Source of the DNA: an uncultured Lachnospiraceae bacterium | GTDB taxonomy: Bacteria > Bacillota > Clostridia > Lachnospirales > Lachnospiraceae | NCBI GenBank assembly: GCA_910584845.1 | Contig: CAJUDH010000002.1 | Span: 186,001 to 250,000 of the forward strand | Direction: 5' to 3' | Length of the DNA stretch: 64,000 nt | Shown here: positions 53,268 through 62,248 of the stretch, in pieces | Numbering within the stretch: position 1 is the first letter of the stretch | Layout: each line of letters opens with the position of its first letter | Program-made: the position numbers and the translations under genes | Notes under the pieces: model-generated | The model's input: only the letters and a program-made list of their open reading frames with translations | What the model was told of the DNA's origin: nothing | Database searches by the model: none

Positions 53268-54452
53268 TTATTCGGTCTTAAACCGGTTGGAATCCGCACT
53301 GTCCGCGGAACTTCCCAGCGCCGCAAAGAAGTCTTCCACATACTGGGCGCTGTTGGCTTTGGCGTCCTCAAAATCATAGTCGATGGTGTTGTTCATATCC
53401 AGGCCGAACCGGGTAGCTTCTTCCGGCTGAGTGGCGTTAGACAGCACCAAAAACTGATAAGAGCCTGCCTCTTTCGCATGGTCCACACACTCGGGGGACA
53501 ACGCATATTCAATCCAAAGCTTGGCTGCATTGGGATGGGCACAGCCGTTGAAAATCGCCGTAGCGCCGACTTCAAAGGAAGTCCCGTCTTCCGGTACAAT
53601 CAGCTCGATATTGTCGTAGCCTTGCAGGATCTGATAAATGCCGTCATGCAAAAAGCCGATGCCGATCACGCACTCGCCCGGGCCTACCATCTTAGACGGG
53701 CCGGAACCAGACTTGGTATACTGGTTAATGTTCTGGTCTAATTTTTTGAAATACTCCATGGCCTCGTCATGGCCCCTCATCTGGATCATGGTATTGATTA
53801 CCAGCTTGGCCGTGCCTGCGGTATTGGGGTTGGAAAGCATAATCAGCCCCTTATACTCTTCCTTTGTCAGGTCGTCCCAGGTCTTGGGGGCCTCTAAGTT
53901 CAGCCGCTCCAGCTCTTCCGTGTTCACCATAAACCCTAAAATCCCTTTGTATATGCCATACCAGCAGTTCGTAGGGTCTTTGTAGTCCTCGCTAATCAAG
54001 TTCACCCCATTGGCAGCCTCATATTCCATCAAAAGCCCGTCTGCTACCGCTTCGTTATAGGGGTCGGTAGTCCCGCCAAACCATACGTCTGCGGAAGGCT
54101 TGCCGGCTTCCTCGGAAATCTTGGTATAAACTTCAGAAGTGGAAAGCCGCTGGAATTTGGTCTTAATCCCGTAAAGCTCTTCAAAATTTTTGCAGGCGGC
54201 TGACAAATACTCTTCCTCACAGGAACCGTACACCGTCAATTCCCCTTCTGCTTTGGCCGCCTCAATCAGCGCGTCCATACCGCCGTCCGCCTGTTCAGCC
54301 TCCGTGGCCTCTGTTTCTTCCCCGCCGGTAGCCTCTGTTGCCTGGGCCGTAGCCTCTGTTGCTGCCGTAGTCTGCGCTTCCCCGCCGCCTCCGCAGGCGG
54401 TCAGCCCCAGCATCAGGGAGCTTGCCAGAAGCAATGCCAGTTTTTTCTTCAT
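53268..54452 (-). CDS. Substrate-binding lipoprotein (FbpA/AfuA-like)
   Basis: 394 residues; lipobox LTACGG near residue 20, Thr/Glu-rich linker to about 60, then a class-II binding fold. NPNTAGTAKLVINTM and YTKSGSGPSKMVGPGECVIGIGFLHDG resemble the sugar-phosphate-binding AfuA branch. The twin tyrosines that bind iron in FbpA are not seen. With two divergent RpiR/SIS regulators, an organophosphate such as a hexose phosphate is the favoured ligand; iron or aminoethylphosphonate remain possible. An extended -10 (TGGTATAAT, 54657-54665) precedes it. Confidence 0.88.
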   Translation of the reverse strand: MKKKLALLLASSLMLGLTACGGGGEAQTTAATEATAQATEATGGEETEATEAEQADGGMDALIEAAKAEGELTVYGSCEEEYLSAACKNFEELYGIKTKFQRLSTSEVYTKISEEAGKPSADVWFGGTTDPYNEAVADGLLMEYEAANGVNLISEDYKDPTNCWYGIYKGILGFMVNTEELERLNLEAPKTWDDLTKEEYKGLIMLSNPNTAGTAKLVINTMIQMRGHDEAMEYFKKLDQNINQYTKSGSGPSKMVGPGECVIGIGFLHDGIYQILQGYDNIELIVPEDGTSFEVGATAIFNGCAHPNAAKLWIEYALSPECVDHAKEAGSYQFLVLSNATQPEEATRFGLDMNNTIDYDFEDAKANSAQYVEDFFAALGSSADSADSNRFKTE

Positions 54453-54656
54453 AACCTTATCCTCCTTTTCAATTAGGTGAAATCCCTCTCGGCTTTGGCG
54501 GCAAAAGAAAATTGCCTATTGCCCTGCCAGCCGTTTCAAGCGAAATTCAAAACAATCCCCGCCGGGCCATGCCCCACTTTGCCGGCAGCCACAACGGCCC
54601 TCCCTCAAAGTGGGCGTGCATATGCGGGAATGGATTTTTAAAGACGCTCTAGGTGA

Positions 54657-54665
54657 ATTATACCA
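54657..54665 (-). promoter_or_regulatory. Extended -10 of the ABC operon
   Basis: TGGTATAAT on the minus strand, about 205 bases ahead of the start. No good -35 is visible. The remaining 54453-54839 gap carries only the divergent promoters. Confidence 0.5.
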
Positions 54666-54759
54666 CAAATCCACAGGAAGATAAACCCTTTTCTGTAATA
54701 TTTCACTATGCCCCCCCGGAACCCCTTTCCTTTTATTCCTTACTAAATTTTTCTTTTTG

Positions 54760-54788
54760 CTGACATTTTGTGGTTATTGTGCTATAAT
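54760..54788 (+). promoter_or_regulatory. Promoter of the first RpiR gene
   Basis: CTGACA (54760-54765), 17 bases, TATAAT (54783-54788), about 50 bases ahead of the start codon. Confidence 0.65.
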
Positions 54789-54839
54789 TTTTGTAGACTA
54801 AACTTTACTGGCTTTGTTTTGCTAAAGGAGTATGTTCCT

Positions 54840-55679
54840 ATGATTATCTTGCATCTGGATGACGCGGTTATTAAAAGCTTAAGCGGCAATGAACTAAACA
54901 TATTAAAATTTATATGTGGACATGCACAAGATGTCCTGGATATGAGCATCCATGAATTAGCCAGGCATGTTTCCTACTCCACCGCAACCATACTGCGGCT
55001 TTGTAAGAAATTGGGGTATTCTGGTTTTGCCGAATTTAAGTATGCCCTCCGGCAAGAACTAAACAAACCCCGGACTGCTCCAAAATCCGTAAAAGATTCC
55101 GCTCTTAGCACACAGATGATCTTGGATAATCTTTCTTCTAATACTGAGGGGACGGCAAAACTGATACAGGAAGAGCAATTATATCAAACTTTCCACTATT
55201 TTGACAGCAACTGCCCCATTTATCTGTGGGCGCCTGGCGGCCCCACTTCAATCCTCACCGATTATTTTGAAAAGTTGCTGTTTTCTATCGGACGGCAGAA
55301 TGTTTATAAGGTCGAAGCCTCCAAGATGGGGGAACATATCCTGCGGACTATCCACACAGAATCCATCCTGGTTCTTATTAGCGTTACCGGCGATTTCGCC
55401 CCTACCGTCAAACTAGCCAAACTCGCCCGGATGAACGGCATTCCCATAATTTCCATTACCCCTTGTACGAACAACCGAATTGCTGAACTCGCTACCGTAA
55501 ACTTCCGTTTTTTCACCACACAGCATGAAAATATGGGGGCGGAATTTACTTCGCGGCTGCCAATCTTTTTTATTATCCACCTGATTATCTGCACTTACCT
55601 GGAATATCGGCAAAACTTGCCGCCCCTCGCGCCTTTTTCCACACCATGGGCGCCTCCGCAAGAAAAGAGGAACGGGTGA
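54840..55679 (+). CDS. MurR/RpiR-family regulator 1
   Basis: 279 residues. N-terminal HTH-6 domain (MSIHELARHVSYSTATILRLCKKLGYSGFAEFKYALRQE, residues ~35-73) and a C-terminal SIS-type sugar-phosphate domain with VLISVTGDFAPTVKLAKLARMNGIPIISITP. Divergent from the ABC importer, so probably its regulator. The ATG has AAAGGAG 9 bases upstream. A second RpiR gene follows 61 bases later. Confidence 0.9.
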   Translation: MIILHLDDAVIKSLSGNELNILKFICGHAQDVLDMSIHELARHVSYSTATILRLCKKLGYSGFAEFKYALRQELNKPRTAPKSVKDSALSTQMILDNLSSNTEGTAKLIQEEQLYQTFHYFDSNCPIYLWAPGGPTSILTDYFEKLLFSIGRQNVYKVEASKMGEHILRTIHTESILVLISVTGDFAPTVKLAKLARMNGIPIISITPCTNNRIAELATVNFRFFTTQHENMGAEFTSRLPIFFIIHLIICTYLEYRQNLPPLAPFSTPWAPPQEKRNG

Positions 55680-55740
55680 CAAGGCAACGTTTCACCCATG
55701 CCTGTTTGTGCTATAAAACGTGGAAAGAATGGAGGAACAC

Positions 55741-56517
55741 ATGATCCCGACTTTCGAAAAAGCCCACCGGCTCACCCTCACGGATACGGAAAAAGAATTG
55801 TTGAATTATTTTGAAAACAACCTTCCTTCCTCGGCTTTTATCAGCCTTAAAGAACTGGGGGCCAAATTATATACCTCCAACGCCACGGTCGTCCGTTTTT
55901 GCCAAAAATTGGGGCTACGGGGATACAACGAATTTAAGTATCAGGTCCGCCATGAGCTGGAACAGCTCAAAGGGCCTGCCTTCTCATCCAACAGCCTGAT
56001 TTCCCAGTCCATTGCCCGCTTCCAGGACAATTTGGAAACCGTCAATACCGCCACGTTGGAGGCTGTGGCCCGCATGCTGGCCGATGAACGCCCCATCTAT
56101 ATATACGGAAGCGATTTGAGTTCCCTGGCAGCCAGGTACCTGCATACCATCCTGACGATGTTGGACCATCCGGCCATCCTGGTTGAATGGCACCGCCTGC
56201 TGAACGGCCTTACGTATGAGTTGGGGCACGATGCCCTCCTCTTCATTATCACCGCCCATGGCGATGCCCAACGGTACTTGCCGGCTTTCCAAAGGGCACA
56301 AGAACATGACACCTGTATTGTTTTGTTGACCTGTCAGCAGGATAGCCCGTTGATCCCTTACAGCACCTACGCTATATGCACCAATGACCAAGATGAAGAA
56401 TACCGCCATGTAACGATCAACGGCCGCCTGGGGATCTTCACCATTATTCAAATTTTAGTCGAACTCATCGCCTCCATCCACCAGCCGATGCAGGTGACAG
56501 CTGACCCTATGCCATAA
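55741..56517 (+). CDS. MurR/RpiR-family regulator 2
   Basis: 258 residues, same layout as its neighbour: HTH-6 (SLKELGAKLYTSNATVVRFCQKLGLRGYNEFKY, residues ~36-68) and a SIS domain (IYIYGSDLSSLAARYLHT, LLFIITAHGDAQRYLPAFQRA). The typical SIS GxGxS signature reads GSDLSS, so ligand binding may differ. Start at the ATG 6 bases after GGAGG. Tandem copies have diverged well beyond recent duplication. Confidence 0.9.
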   Translation: MIPTFEKAHRLTLTDTEKELLNYFENNLPSSAFISLKELGAKLYTSNATVVRFCQKLGLRGYNEFKYQVRHELEQLKGPAFSSNSLISQSIARFQDNLETVNTATLEAVARMLADERPIYIYGSDLSSLAARYLHTILTMLDHPAILVEWHRLLNGLTYELGHDALLFIITAHGDAQRYLPAFQRAQEHDTCIVLLTCQQDSPLIPYSTYAICTNDQDEEYRHVTINGRLGIFTIIQILVELIASIHQPMQVTADPMP

Positions 56518-56610
56518 GAAAATCCCGGCAAAACGCGCTGCCCACATCCAAACCCCGGCCATCGCCGCTATTTGCCCGGCCTGGCAGCCTGTTTTCCCCT
56601 ACCGGCTTGG

Positions 56611-56665
56611 TTGCCCTATATCCATGTGAAGGCAAGCTTCTTGCCTTCACATGGATATAGGGTAA
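56611..56665 (+). terminator. Terminator after the RpiR pair
   Basis: 26-bp stem (56611-56636 with 56640-56665, one G-T wobble, 3-base loop) directly followed by TTTTTTT on the plus strand. Confidence 0.88.
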
Positions 56666-56681
56666 TTTTTTTCACAGTAAA

Positions 56682-56719
56682 TTCAGGGCTGATTTAGCAG
56701 TAGCTAAATCAGCCCTGAA
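56682..56719 (-). terminator. Hairpin after the 585-residue lipoprotein gene
   Basis: 17-bp perfect stem (TTCAGGGCTGATTTAGC and complement, 4-base loop). Lies 22 bases past the minus-strand stop; the T run is poor, so strength as a terminator is uncertain. Confidence 0.6.
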
Positions 56720-56741
56720 ACAATTGTGGACTTTGCCAGCT

Positions 56742-58499
56742 TTATTCCCCGGTTGCAAATAAAAGCATCTGGTTGCCCATGCCAAAGGCGATATACAAGG
56801 GGCCCGCCCCGCCGGCCACACTGTCCGGCAGCTCAAAAATGACTTCCCCTGACTTGGTTTCCCCTGGCTCAATGGTTTTGTCATTCAGGCAATTGCTGTT
56901 GGTCACCGCATCCACGCAAAGATAGGAATCTTCACTGGCGGCATCCATGGCAACCGCATATACAGGATTTTCCGTACCGTAATTGGACGAGGGGAGGAAG
57001 CTCCCTTTCTGGAACCCCCGGTTTGTGACGGTAAACTTCCCGCGCAGGAATTGGTTGCCGTCAGATGCCGAATAATTAAATACCCCTTCGTTAAACGACT
57101 TCACAACTTCGTAGGAATCAAAAGTAATCTCCCATTGCCCCAAAAGCCCGGTGCCGCCGGCTAGCAAGGGGGCCTCCATACCGCTGGTGTTGTCCAGGAG
57201 CACAACATAGGCGTCCGGATCATTGATATTGTGGTAAATGTGGGCCAGCACATCGGCGCCAATTAATTCCGGGTATTGTGCAGATTCTTCATTCAGGTCT
57301 TTAAATATGGAGCTGGACGGATTTTCCATCACATTGCCCACATGGCGGAGGAATTCACCTGTAGCAGCATCGTAAAGGTCAATGGAAGTGCTGGAATAAA
57401 CGGCCTGGATCTTCGTTTCCTTTCCGGATTGGTCCGTATAGTAATTGCCAAATTCATGGGCCGCCGTTAAGACGAAATAATAATCCGCCTCAGACAAGGA
57501 CGCCGGCACTTCTTCATCCGGAAGCTCCATTAAAAAGTCGCCCAAAAGCCTCCAGGACGGCGGTGCATCGGGGTCTTCCCCGGCTGTGGGGTTCTGGTAC
57601 AAGGCAACTACGGTTTTCCCTTCCAGGTCGATAGATTCCGGCAGGCCGTCTGACTTGGGCTCTGACAGCGTCACCGCCTCGTCAAAGGTAACGGCCAAAC
57701 CGGTAGAATAATACCCCTCCCCGGTAATGGAAGAAGTGCTCTGGCAGCTGTCCTTGCTGACCTTTGACTCCATGGAGGGGAGGAAGGAATCACGCATATA
57801 GCGCACATATGCGAGGGCTTCTTCCGCTGTGCCTGTCCGGATCCGGTAAGGGTCGATGCTGTTGTACAAATACACCCCTGTCCAGTCCATGCTGTTCCAA
57901 TTGTCAAAATACCCGATCTCCGTCAGGGCGTCGCCCACAGCCACGACTTTCCCCGGTTTATTTTTAACCCATTTTTCAATGGCTTCTTTTAATTTGGTAG
58001 CATAGCCGCTGTCAGAAGGCATCCCCTGGATCAGTGCAGACAAGGTCTGTCCGTCCATCTGGCTGGTAGCCGCCATCATGGGCAGGAAATAGTCATAGGG
58101 GTAATAAGCGTCGTTTAGGGATTCCCAAAATGCATCCCCCTCTGTATTTACTTTGGAAAAATAGCTGTCCACATAAGAAGAGGTATTGGGGTACTCGAAT
58201 AAAAACACGGCTTCATCCTTGTTGTCTGCCGCGGCCAAACCGTTTGCCGCAAGGCTGTCCTGGTACTCGGCCATGCACAAGAGGGCCACGGCTTTAAACT
58301 GCTGGCTTAAGTTTTCTGCCGATTCCGCTTCTGGTTTCAGCTCGTCCAATTCATCTCCATGCTCAATCACATAAGATGCCGTGTCCTCGGCTTTTTGTGC
58401 CGCTTTCCATTTGGATTCAGCCGGGGTGCCTTTGGAACCACATGCAGTCAGGCAGCCCAGGGTCAGGCAACCCAAGGCAATCCATAATTCTCTTTTCAT
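56742..58499 (-). CDS. Unrecognised lipoprotein
   Basis: 585 residues, signal peptide with lipobox LTACGS at about residue 20. Residues 25-430 are acidic, Ser/Thr/Tyr-rich and match no family I know; a repeated helical layout with an EEALAYVRYMRDSFLPSM segment is visible. The C-terminal ~150 (WEITFDSYEVVKSF ... GKFTVTNRG) resembles DUF4352/telokin-like beta-sandwich domains of Firmicutes lipoproteins. Should be anchored outside the membrane. Single-gene unit with its own promoter. Confidence 0.75.
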   Translation of the reverse strand: MKRELWIALGCLTLGCLTACGSKGTPAESKWKAAQKAEDTASYVIEHGDELDELKPEAESAENLSQQFKAVALLCMAEYQDSLAANGLAAADNKDEAVFLFEYPNTSSYVDSYFSKVNTEGDAFWESLNDAYYPYDYFLPMMAATSQMDGQTLSALIQGMPSDSGYATKLKEAIEKWVKNKPGKVVAVGDALTEIGYFDNWNSMDWTGVYLYNSIDPYRIRTGTAEEALAYVRYMRDSFLPSMESKVSKDSCQSTSSITGEGYYSTGLAVTFDEAVTLSEPKSDGLPESIDLEGKTVVALYQNPTAGEDPDAPPSWRLLGDFLMELPDEEVPASLSEADYYFVLTAAHEFGNYYTDQSGKETKIQAVYSSTSIDLYDAATGEFLRHVGNVMENPSSSIFKDLNEESAQYPELIGADVLAHIYHNINDPDAYVVLLDNTSGMEAPLLAGGTGLLGQWEITFDSYEVVKSFNEGVFNYSASDGNQFLRGKFTVTNRGFQKGSFLPSSNYGTENPVYAVAMDAASEDSYLCVDAVTNSNCLNDKTIEPGETKSGEVIFELPDSVAGGAGPLYIAFGMGNQMLLFATGE

Positions 58500-58543
58500 A
58501 ACTTGCTCTCCTTTTTATGTATTCAAAGCATACTCACTACCAG

Positions 58544-58572
58544 ATTATAGCAAATTATAAGTTCCAATTCAA
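58544..58572 (-). promoter_or_regulatory. Promoter of the 585-residue lipoprotein
   Basis: On the minus strand TTGAAT (58567-58572), 17 bases, TATAAT (58544-58549), 44 bases before the start. Confidence 0.7.
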
Positions 58573-58620
58573 TAAAGAGAGGATAAATTTTTTCATCGGT
58601 TGTTACTGTTTTACCGCCTT

Positions 58621-59742
58621 TCAATGGCGCCCCAGGATCCGGCAGGAAGGGGCTTTCAATTCTGCCATTTTAAGCCATTCCTCCAGCCCAGGATAGAGCT
58701 CCCCCGCCTGTTCCAAGCCCAAAGTGCAGACGACTTCCCCGCAGTCTTTTATCAGTTTCCTGGCCCGGTCCACCTTCTCCCGGCCAATCCGGCAAAAAGC
58801 CTTTTCTTCTACCACCTCCGCGGCCAATTTTTTTGCTATGGGGTAATCCAGGTCATTTTCCCACAAAATACCGGTAGCAAAAGGGATCCCTTCCCTTTGA
58901 AGGCGGCGGTAAACCGGCGTGCCGCTGCCGTTCCCGGCCAGCACAAAAACCTTTGGCGCCCCTTTGGGCGGCAAAAGTTCCACGCCCCCCGTCTGCCAGT
59001 CATATCTGCCTGGCGCCAGCTGGTACAGCCCTTCGATATAGCCTGGGGTAAAAACTTCTTCCGGCGTGCCATACCGGTCAATCCGCCCTCCTTTCACACA
59101 AGCTACTTTATCGGAAATACACCCTGCCAATTCCAGCTCATGTAAAGACAAGAGGATTGACAGCTTCCTTTTCCTGGCCAGCCCCTGGAGGACGGACAAA
59201 AATTCCAGCTTATATCGGATATCTAAAAAGGAAGTGGGTTCGTCCAACACCAGCAGATCCGGCTCCTGGCTTATGGCCCGGGCCAACATAACCCTCTGCC
59301 TCTGCCCGTCGCTGATTTTCTGAAAGTCTTCATGGGCCAGCCCTGTTATGTGAACCAATTCCATAGCCTCTTCCACGATTTCCTTATCCTTGCCGGAAAG
59401 CCTTCCGAACCTTCCTGTGTAGGGGTATCGCCCCGTTGCCACCACCTCCTGGCAAGTCATAAGTTCCGGGCGGACCCGCGCCGTAAGCACTATGGCCGTC
59501 CGGGTGGACAACTCCTTGTTGCTCCACTGCTCCAGCCTCTTGCCATCCAGGAAAGCCATGCCCCCTAACGGTTCCAATTGCCGGGCCACACTTTTTAACA
59601 CCGTTGTCTTCCCTGCCCCGTTAGGCCCGATTAGAGTAAGGATTTCCCCCTTTTTCAACCGGAGCCTTATATCTTTCACCAAAGGGGTTTTATGGTACCC
59701 TACCGCCCATGCCTGGGTGTAAAAATAAAATTCCTCCCGCAA
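58621..59742 (-). CDS. ABC importer ATPase (FecE/BtuD type) with C-terminal extension
   Basis: About 373 residues. Walker A GPNGAGKTT, signature degenerate as ISDGQRQRVMLARAI, Walker B LLVLDEPTSFLD, H-loop SLHELELA. A ~120-residue extension follows (about 255 onward) with VFVLAGNGSGTPVYRRLQREG, which looks like a separate nucleotide-binding-like domain. I start at a TTG 5-6 bases after AAGGGAG; a GTG ten codons earlier (59772) is the alternative. Last gene of the cobalamin-riboswitch operon, powering the FecCD permease. Confidence 0.85.
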   Translation of the reverse strand: MREEFYFYTQAWAVGYHKTPLVKDIRLRLKKGEILTLIGPNGAGKTTVLKSVARQLEPLGGMAFLDGKRLEQWSNKELSTRTAIVLTARVRPELMTCQEVVATGRYPYTGRFGRLSGKDKEIVEEAMELVHITGLAHEDFQKISDGQRQRVMLARAISQEPDLLVLDEPTSFLDIRYKLEFLSVLQGLARKRKLSILLSLHELELAGCISDKVACVKGGRIDRYGTPEEVFTPGYIEGLYQLAPGRYDWQTGGVELLPPKGAPKVFVLAGNGSGTPVYRRLQREGIPFATGILWENDLDYPIAKKLAAEVVEEKAFCRIGREKVDRARKLIKDCGEVVCTLGLEQAGELYPGLEEWLKMAELKAPSCRILGRH

Positions 59743-59834
59743 GCTTTCTCCCTTCTGCCCCAATCGCCCCACAAGCCTCTTTGTACCTGATTTTATGGGG
59801 TCTGCGTAATGTTATGAGGCGTATATTTCAACCC

Positions 59835-60851
59835 TTATCCCCGCTCCTTCGCCCGGCGCGCCATAGCCAAGATCACCACCGGGGCGCCGAATACTGCCGT
59901 TACGGTACTGATACTTAGCTCCGTAGGGGCAAGCAAAACCCTGGCAAGCAAATCGCACAACAGGCAAAACGCCGCCCCTCCCAAAAAGCAGGCCGGTACC
60001 ACCACAAGGGGTTTTGTTGTCCGAAACAGGTATTTCACCAAATGGGGCACCGCAATCCCCACAAAGGAAACCGGACCGGCAAAAGCCGTCACGCAGGCGG
60101 ACAGCAGGCTGGATAAGGCCACAAGCGCCACCCGGAACCGCCCCACGTCCAGCCCCATATTCCGGGCATAAACTTCTCCAAGCCCATAGGCGCCCATGGA
60201 TTTGGAAAGCATAAGGACGCAAAAAAACGCTGCAAATATTACCACTGCCATGACAGCTACATCCTCCCACCCAATTCCCGAAAAACTTCCTTTTGACCAG
60301 TTGTGTAAGTTCACTATATCTGCGTCGTCAGCAAAAGCCACCACAAAGTCGGTAATGGCCGAACAAATATATCCGACCATCACTCCACTGACAATCAGTG
60401 TGGACATATGGTCCATAACCTGGGACATCAGGACCACAACCCCCATGGAAACCATGGCACCGGCAAAAGCCGCCCCAATCAAGGCACCGGAGCTGACCGC
60501 CATAGATTTTCCCAAAAACAGGACCATAACAAGGGCCACCGCCAGCTTGGCCCCCGAAGATACCCCCAAAAGGAAAGGACCTGCAATGGGGTTGTGGAAA
60601 AAGGCCTGCAGCAAATACCCGGACAAAGCCAGGCCGCCTCCTAAAATAGCCGCCGCCAGGGCCCTGGGAAGCCGCAGTTTCAGGACAATGCCCCCATGGA
60701 CGGCATCCGTCCCCCGCCCCCCCAATATAGCCGCGATTTCACCAAGCGGAATATCCACCGTACCGATGCAAAGGTTTAGTGCCAAAAGCAGCAGCACCGA
60801 AAAAAACAACGCCAAATACATGGCGCCATAGGCCTTTCCCCTATTTTCCAC
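59835..60851 (-). CDS. FecCD/BtuC-family ABC permease
   Basis: 338 residues, nine or ten membrane helices, GTG start after GGAGG. Family motifs: LRLPRALAAAILGGGLALSGYLLQAFFHNPIAGPFLLGVSSGA (residues 48-92, the FecCD core) and FVGIAVPHLVKYLF near residue 270. Imports siderophores, haem or corrinoids; the cobalamin riboswitch upstream points to corrinoid or cobalt-related cargo. Confidence 0.93.
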   Translation of the reverse strand: MENRGKAYGAMYLALFFSVLLLLALNLCIGTVDIPLGEIAAILGGRGTDAVHGGIVLKLRLPRALAAAILGGGLALSGYLLQAFFHNPIAGPFLLGVSSGAKLAVALVMVLFLGKSMAVSSGALIGAAFAGAMVSMGVVVLMSQVMDHMSTLIVSGVMVGYICSAITDFVVAFADDADIVNLHNWSKGSFSGIGWEDVAVMAVVIFAAFFCVLMLSKSMGAYGLGEVYARNMGLDVGRFRVALVALSSLLSACVTAFAGPVSFVGIAVPHLVKYLFRTTKPLVVVPACFLGGAAFCLLCDLLARVLLAPTELSISTVTAVFGAPVVILAMARRAKERG

Positions 60852-60956
60852 AACAGCCTCCTGCCTTTCTTTTCCTGTTTTCGCCCTGGCCCGCCCATTT
60901 GCTTTTGGGCCGCACCCCCCAGCCTAAAAGCCCCTTCCGTTTGCCCGGCCATCCGG

Positions 60957-62153
60957 TTATTGCTCCAGCCGGTAGATAAAAACCATGCCGTCCCCCTCTT
61001 GTTCCAGCATTTTATAAATATCCTCGGTGATCGTCCCAAGCTTCATGGAAGACTGGTATAAATTTTTCTCCGTGCAAAAAACCCGCCCTTCCTGTACCGC
61101 TTTAAACTCCCCCAATAATCTGTGCTTTGCCACAAGTTCGTCTACGCAGGTAATCCCGCCGTCAACGGCGCCGTTATAAACCAGGTAATCCGCGTCCCTG
61201 GCAGTGGCATAAAATTCCTCCATCTGCAAAGCCACCGTGGAAGAGGAGCCGCCTTCGGCCCCAAGATCTGGAAACATCGGGTCCCCGCCTGCCAGGTTAA
61301 TCATTTTCGCTAAATAATCCGAGGATTTACGGACGTTTACCTTCCCGTCTGCTGTAATGTAGAAAAAAGCCACGGTTTTCCCTGACTTCCCTTTTCCCTC
61401 CAACGCTTTTAGCTTGGCCTCCTGGGAAGAAAACACTGCTTTTGCCTCTTCTTCTTTCCCTAAAAGTGCGCCGTAAAGCCTGACCCATTCCATCCTCCCC
61501 AAAGGCTCTTCTTCCCGGCTGGAAAGGTCCACCAGCACAGGTATGGAAAATTGCCTCAGCTGTTCTGCCACCTCCGGAACATGGTAAACCATGGTATTTT
61601 CAATAGCCAGGCTGCACCCCCCTGAGAGGATCCGCTCGTAATCTGGCTCCCCGTAGCTGCCTGCATAAAGGATGTCCCCCCGCTCCATGGCTTTTCGGGC
61701 TTCCGGGATATACCATCCCTCCGGCCGCAGCCCGCTAAACCCCAGAACGTCTAAAGCATCCAGGGCAACAAACATATCCATTACCCCGGAAGCTGCCAGA
61801 TAAACCTGTTGGACCGGCTGCCTTAACGGCACAATGTCCGGGCTTAAATCTTCCGGAACCCCCAGGCCTTCCGGGACTGCCAAAAACCGGCCTGTATCAG
61901 ATAAGGTAAACAAAACATAGCCCCTTTCATAGTAATCCACCGAAAACCCTTTGGCATACCGGATGTCCATGCTATGGGTATAAACCAGCTCCTGGCTGAT
62001 CCTGCCCCCTTCCTCAAGTTTACGGCCGCCCCCTGCCCCGTTGCCCCCCTTTGGGGGCCCGCAGGAAACCAGAAGCAAGAAAGCCAAAAATAAAAATACA
62101 AAAAACAAGGCCGCGGCTATCCCAAAACGCCTTCCCTTTCCCCTTATGCCCAT
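60957..62153 (-). CDS. ABC substrate-binding lipoprotein (BtuF/FepB fold)
   Basis: 398 residues. Long hydrophobic signal with lipobox LVSCGPP near residue 33. Class-III binding fold of the TroA/BtuF type: two lobes with a connecting helix; MVYHVPEVAEQLRQFSIPVLVD and LGRMEWVRLYGALLGKEEEAKAVF are typical of corrinoid/siderophore binders. Start at the ATG after GGAGGAAGG. Sits between the CbiK-like gene (95 bases upstream) and the permease gene. Confidence 0.88.
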   Translation of the reverse strand: MGIRGKGRRFGIAAALFFVFLFLAFLLLVSCGPPKGGNGAGGGRKLEEGGRISQELVYTHSMDIRYAKGFSVDYYERGYVLFTLSDTGRFLAVPEGLGVPEDLSPDIVPLRQPVQQVYLAASGVMDMFVALDALDVLGFSGLRPEGWYIPEARKAMERGDILYAGSYGEPDYERILSGGCSLAIENTMVYHVPEVAEQLRQFSIPVLVDLSSREEEPLGRMEWVRLYGALLGKEEEAKAVFSSQEAKLKALEGKGKSGKTVAFFYITADGKVNVRKSSDYLAKMINLAGGDPMFPDLGAEGGSSSTVALQMEEFYATARDADYLVYNGAVDGGITCVDELVAKHRLLGEFKAVQEGRVFCTEKNLYQSSMKLGTITEDIYKMLEQEGDGMVFIYRLEQ

Positions 62154-62248
62154 TTCCCCTTCCTCCTTTTCCACGTAATGCACTCTCGTAACCTCCCCGT
62201 GCCTGGTTCCCTTCCCACAAGGCTTTGCCGTCTCTTTTGCCTTCCTCT

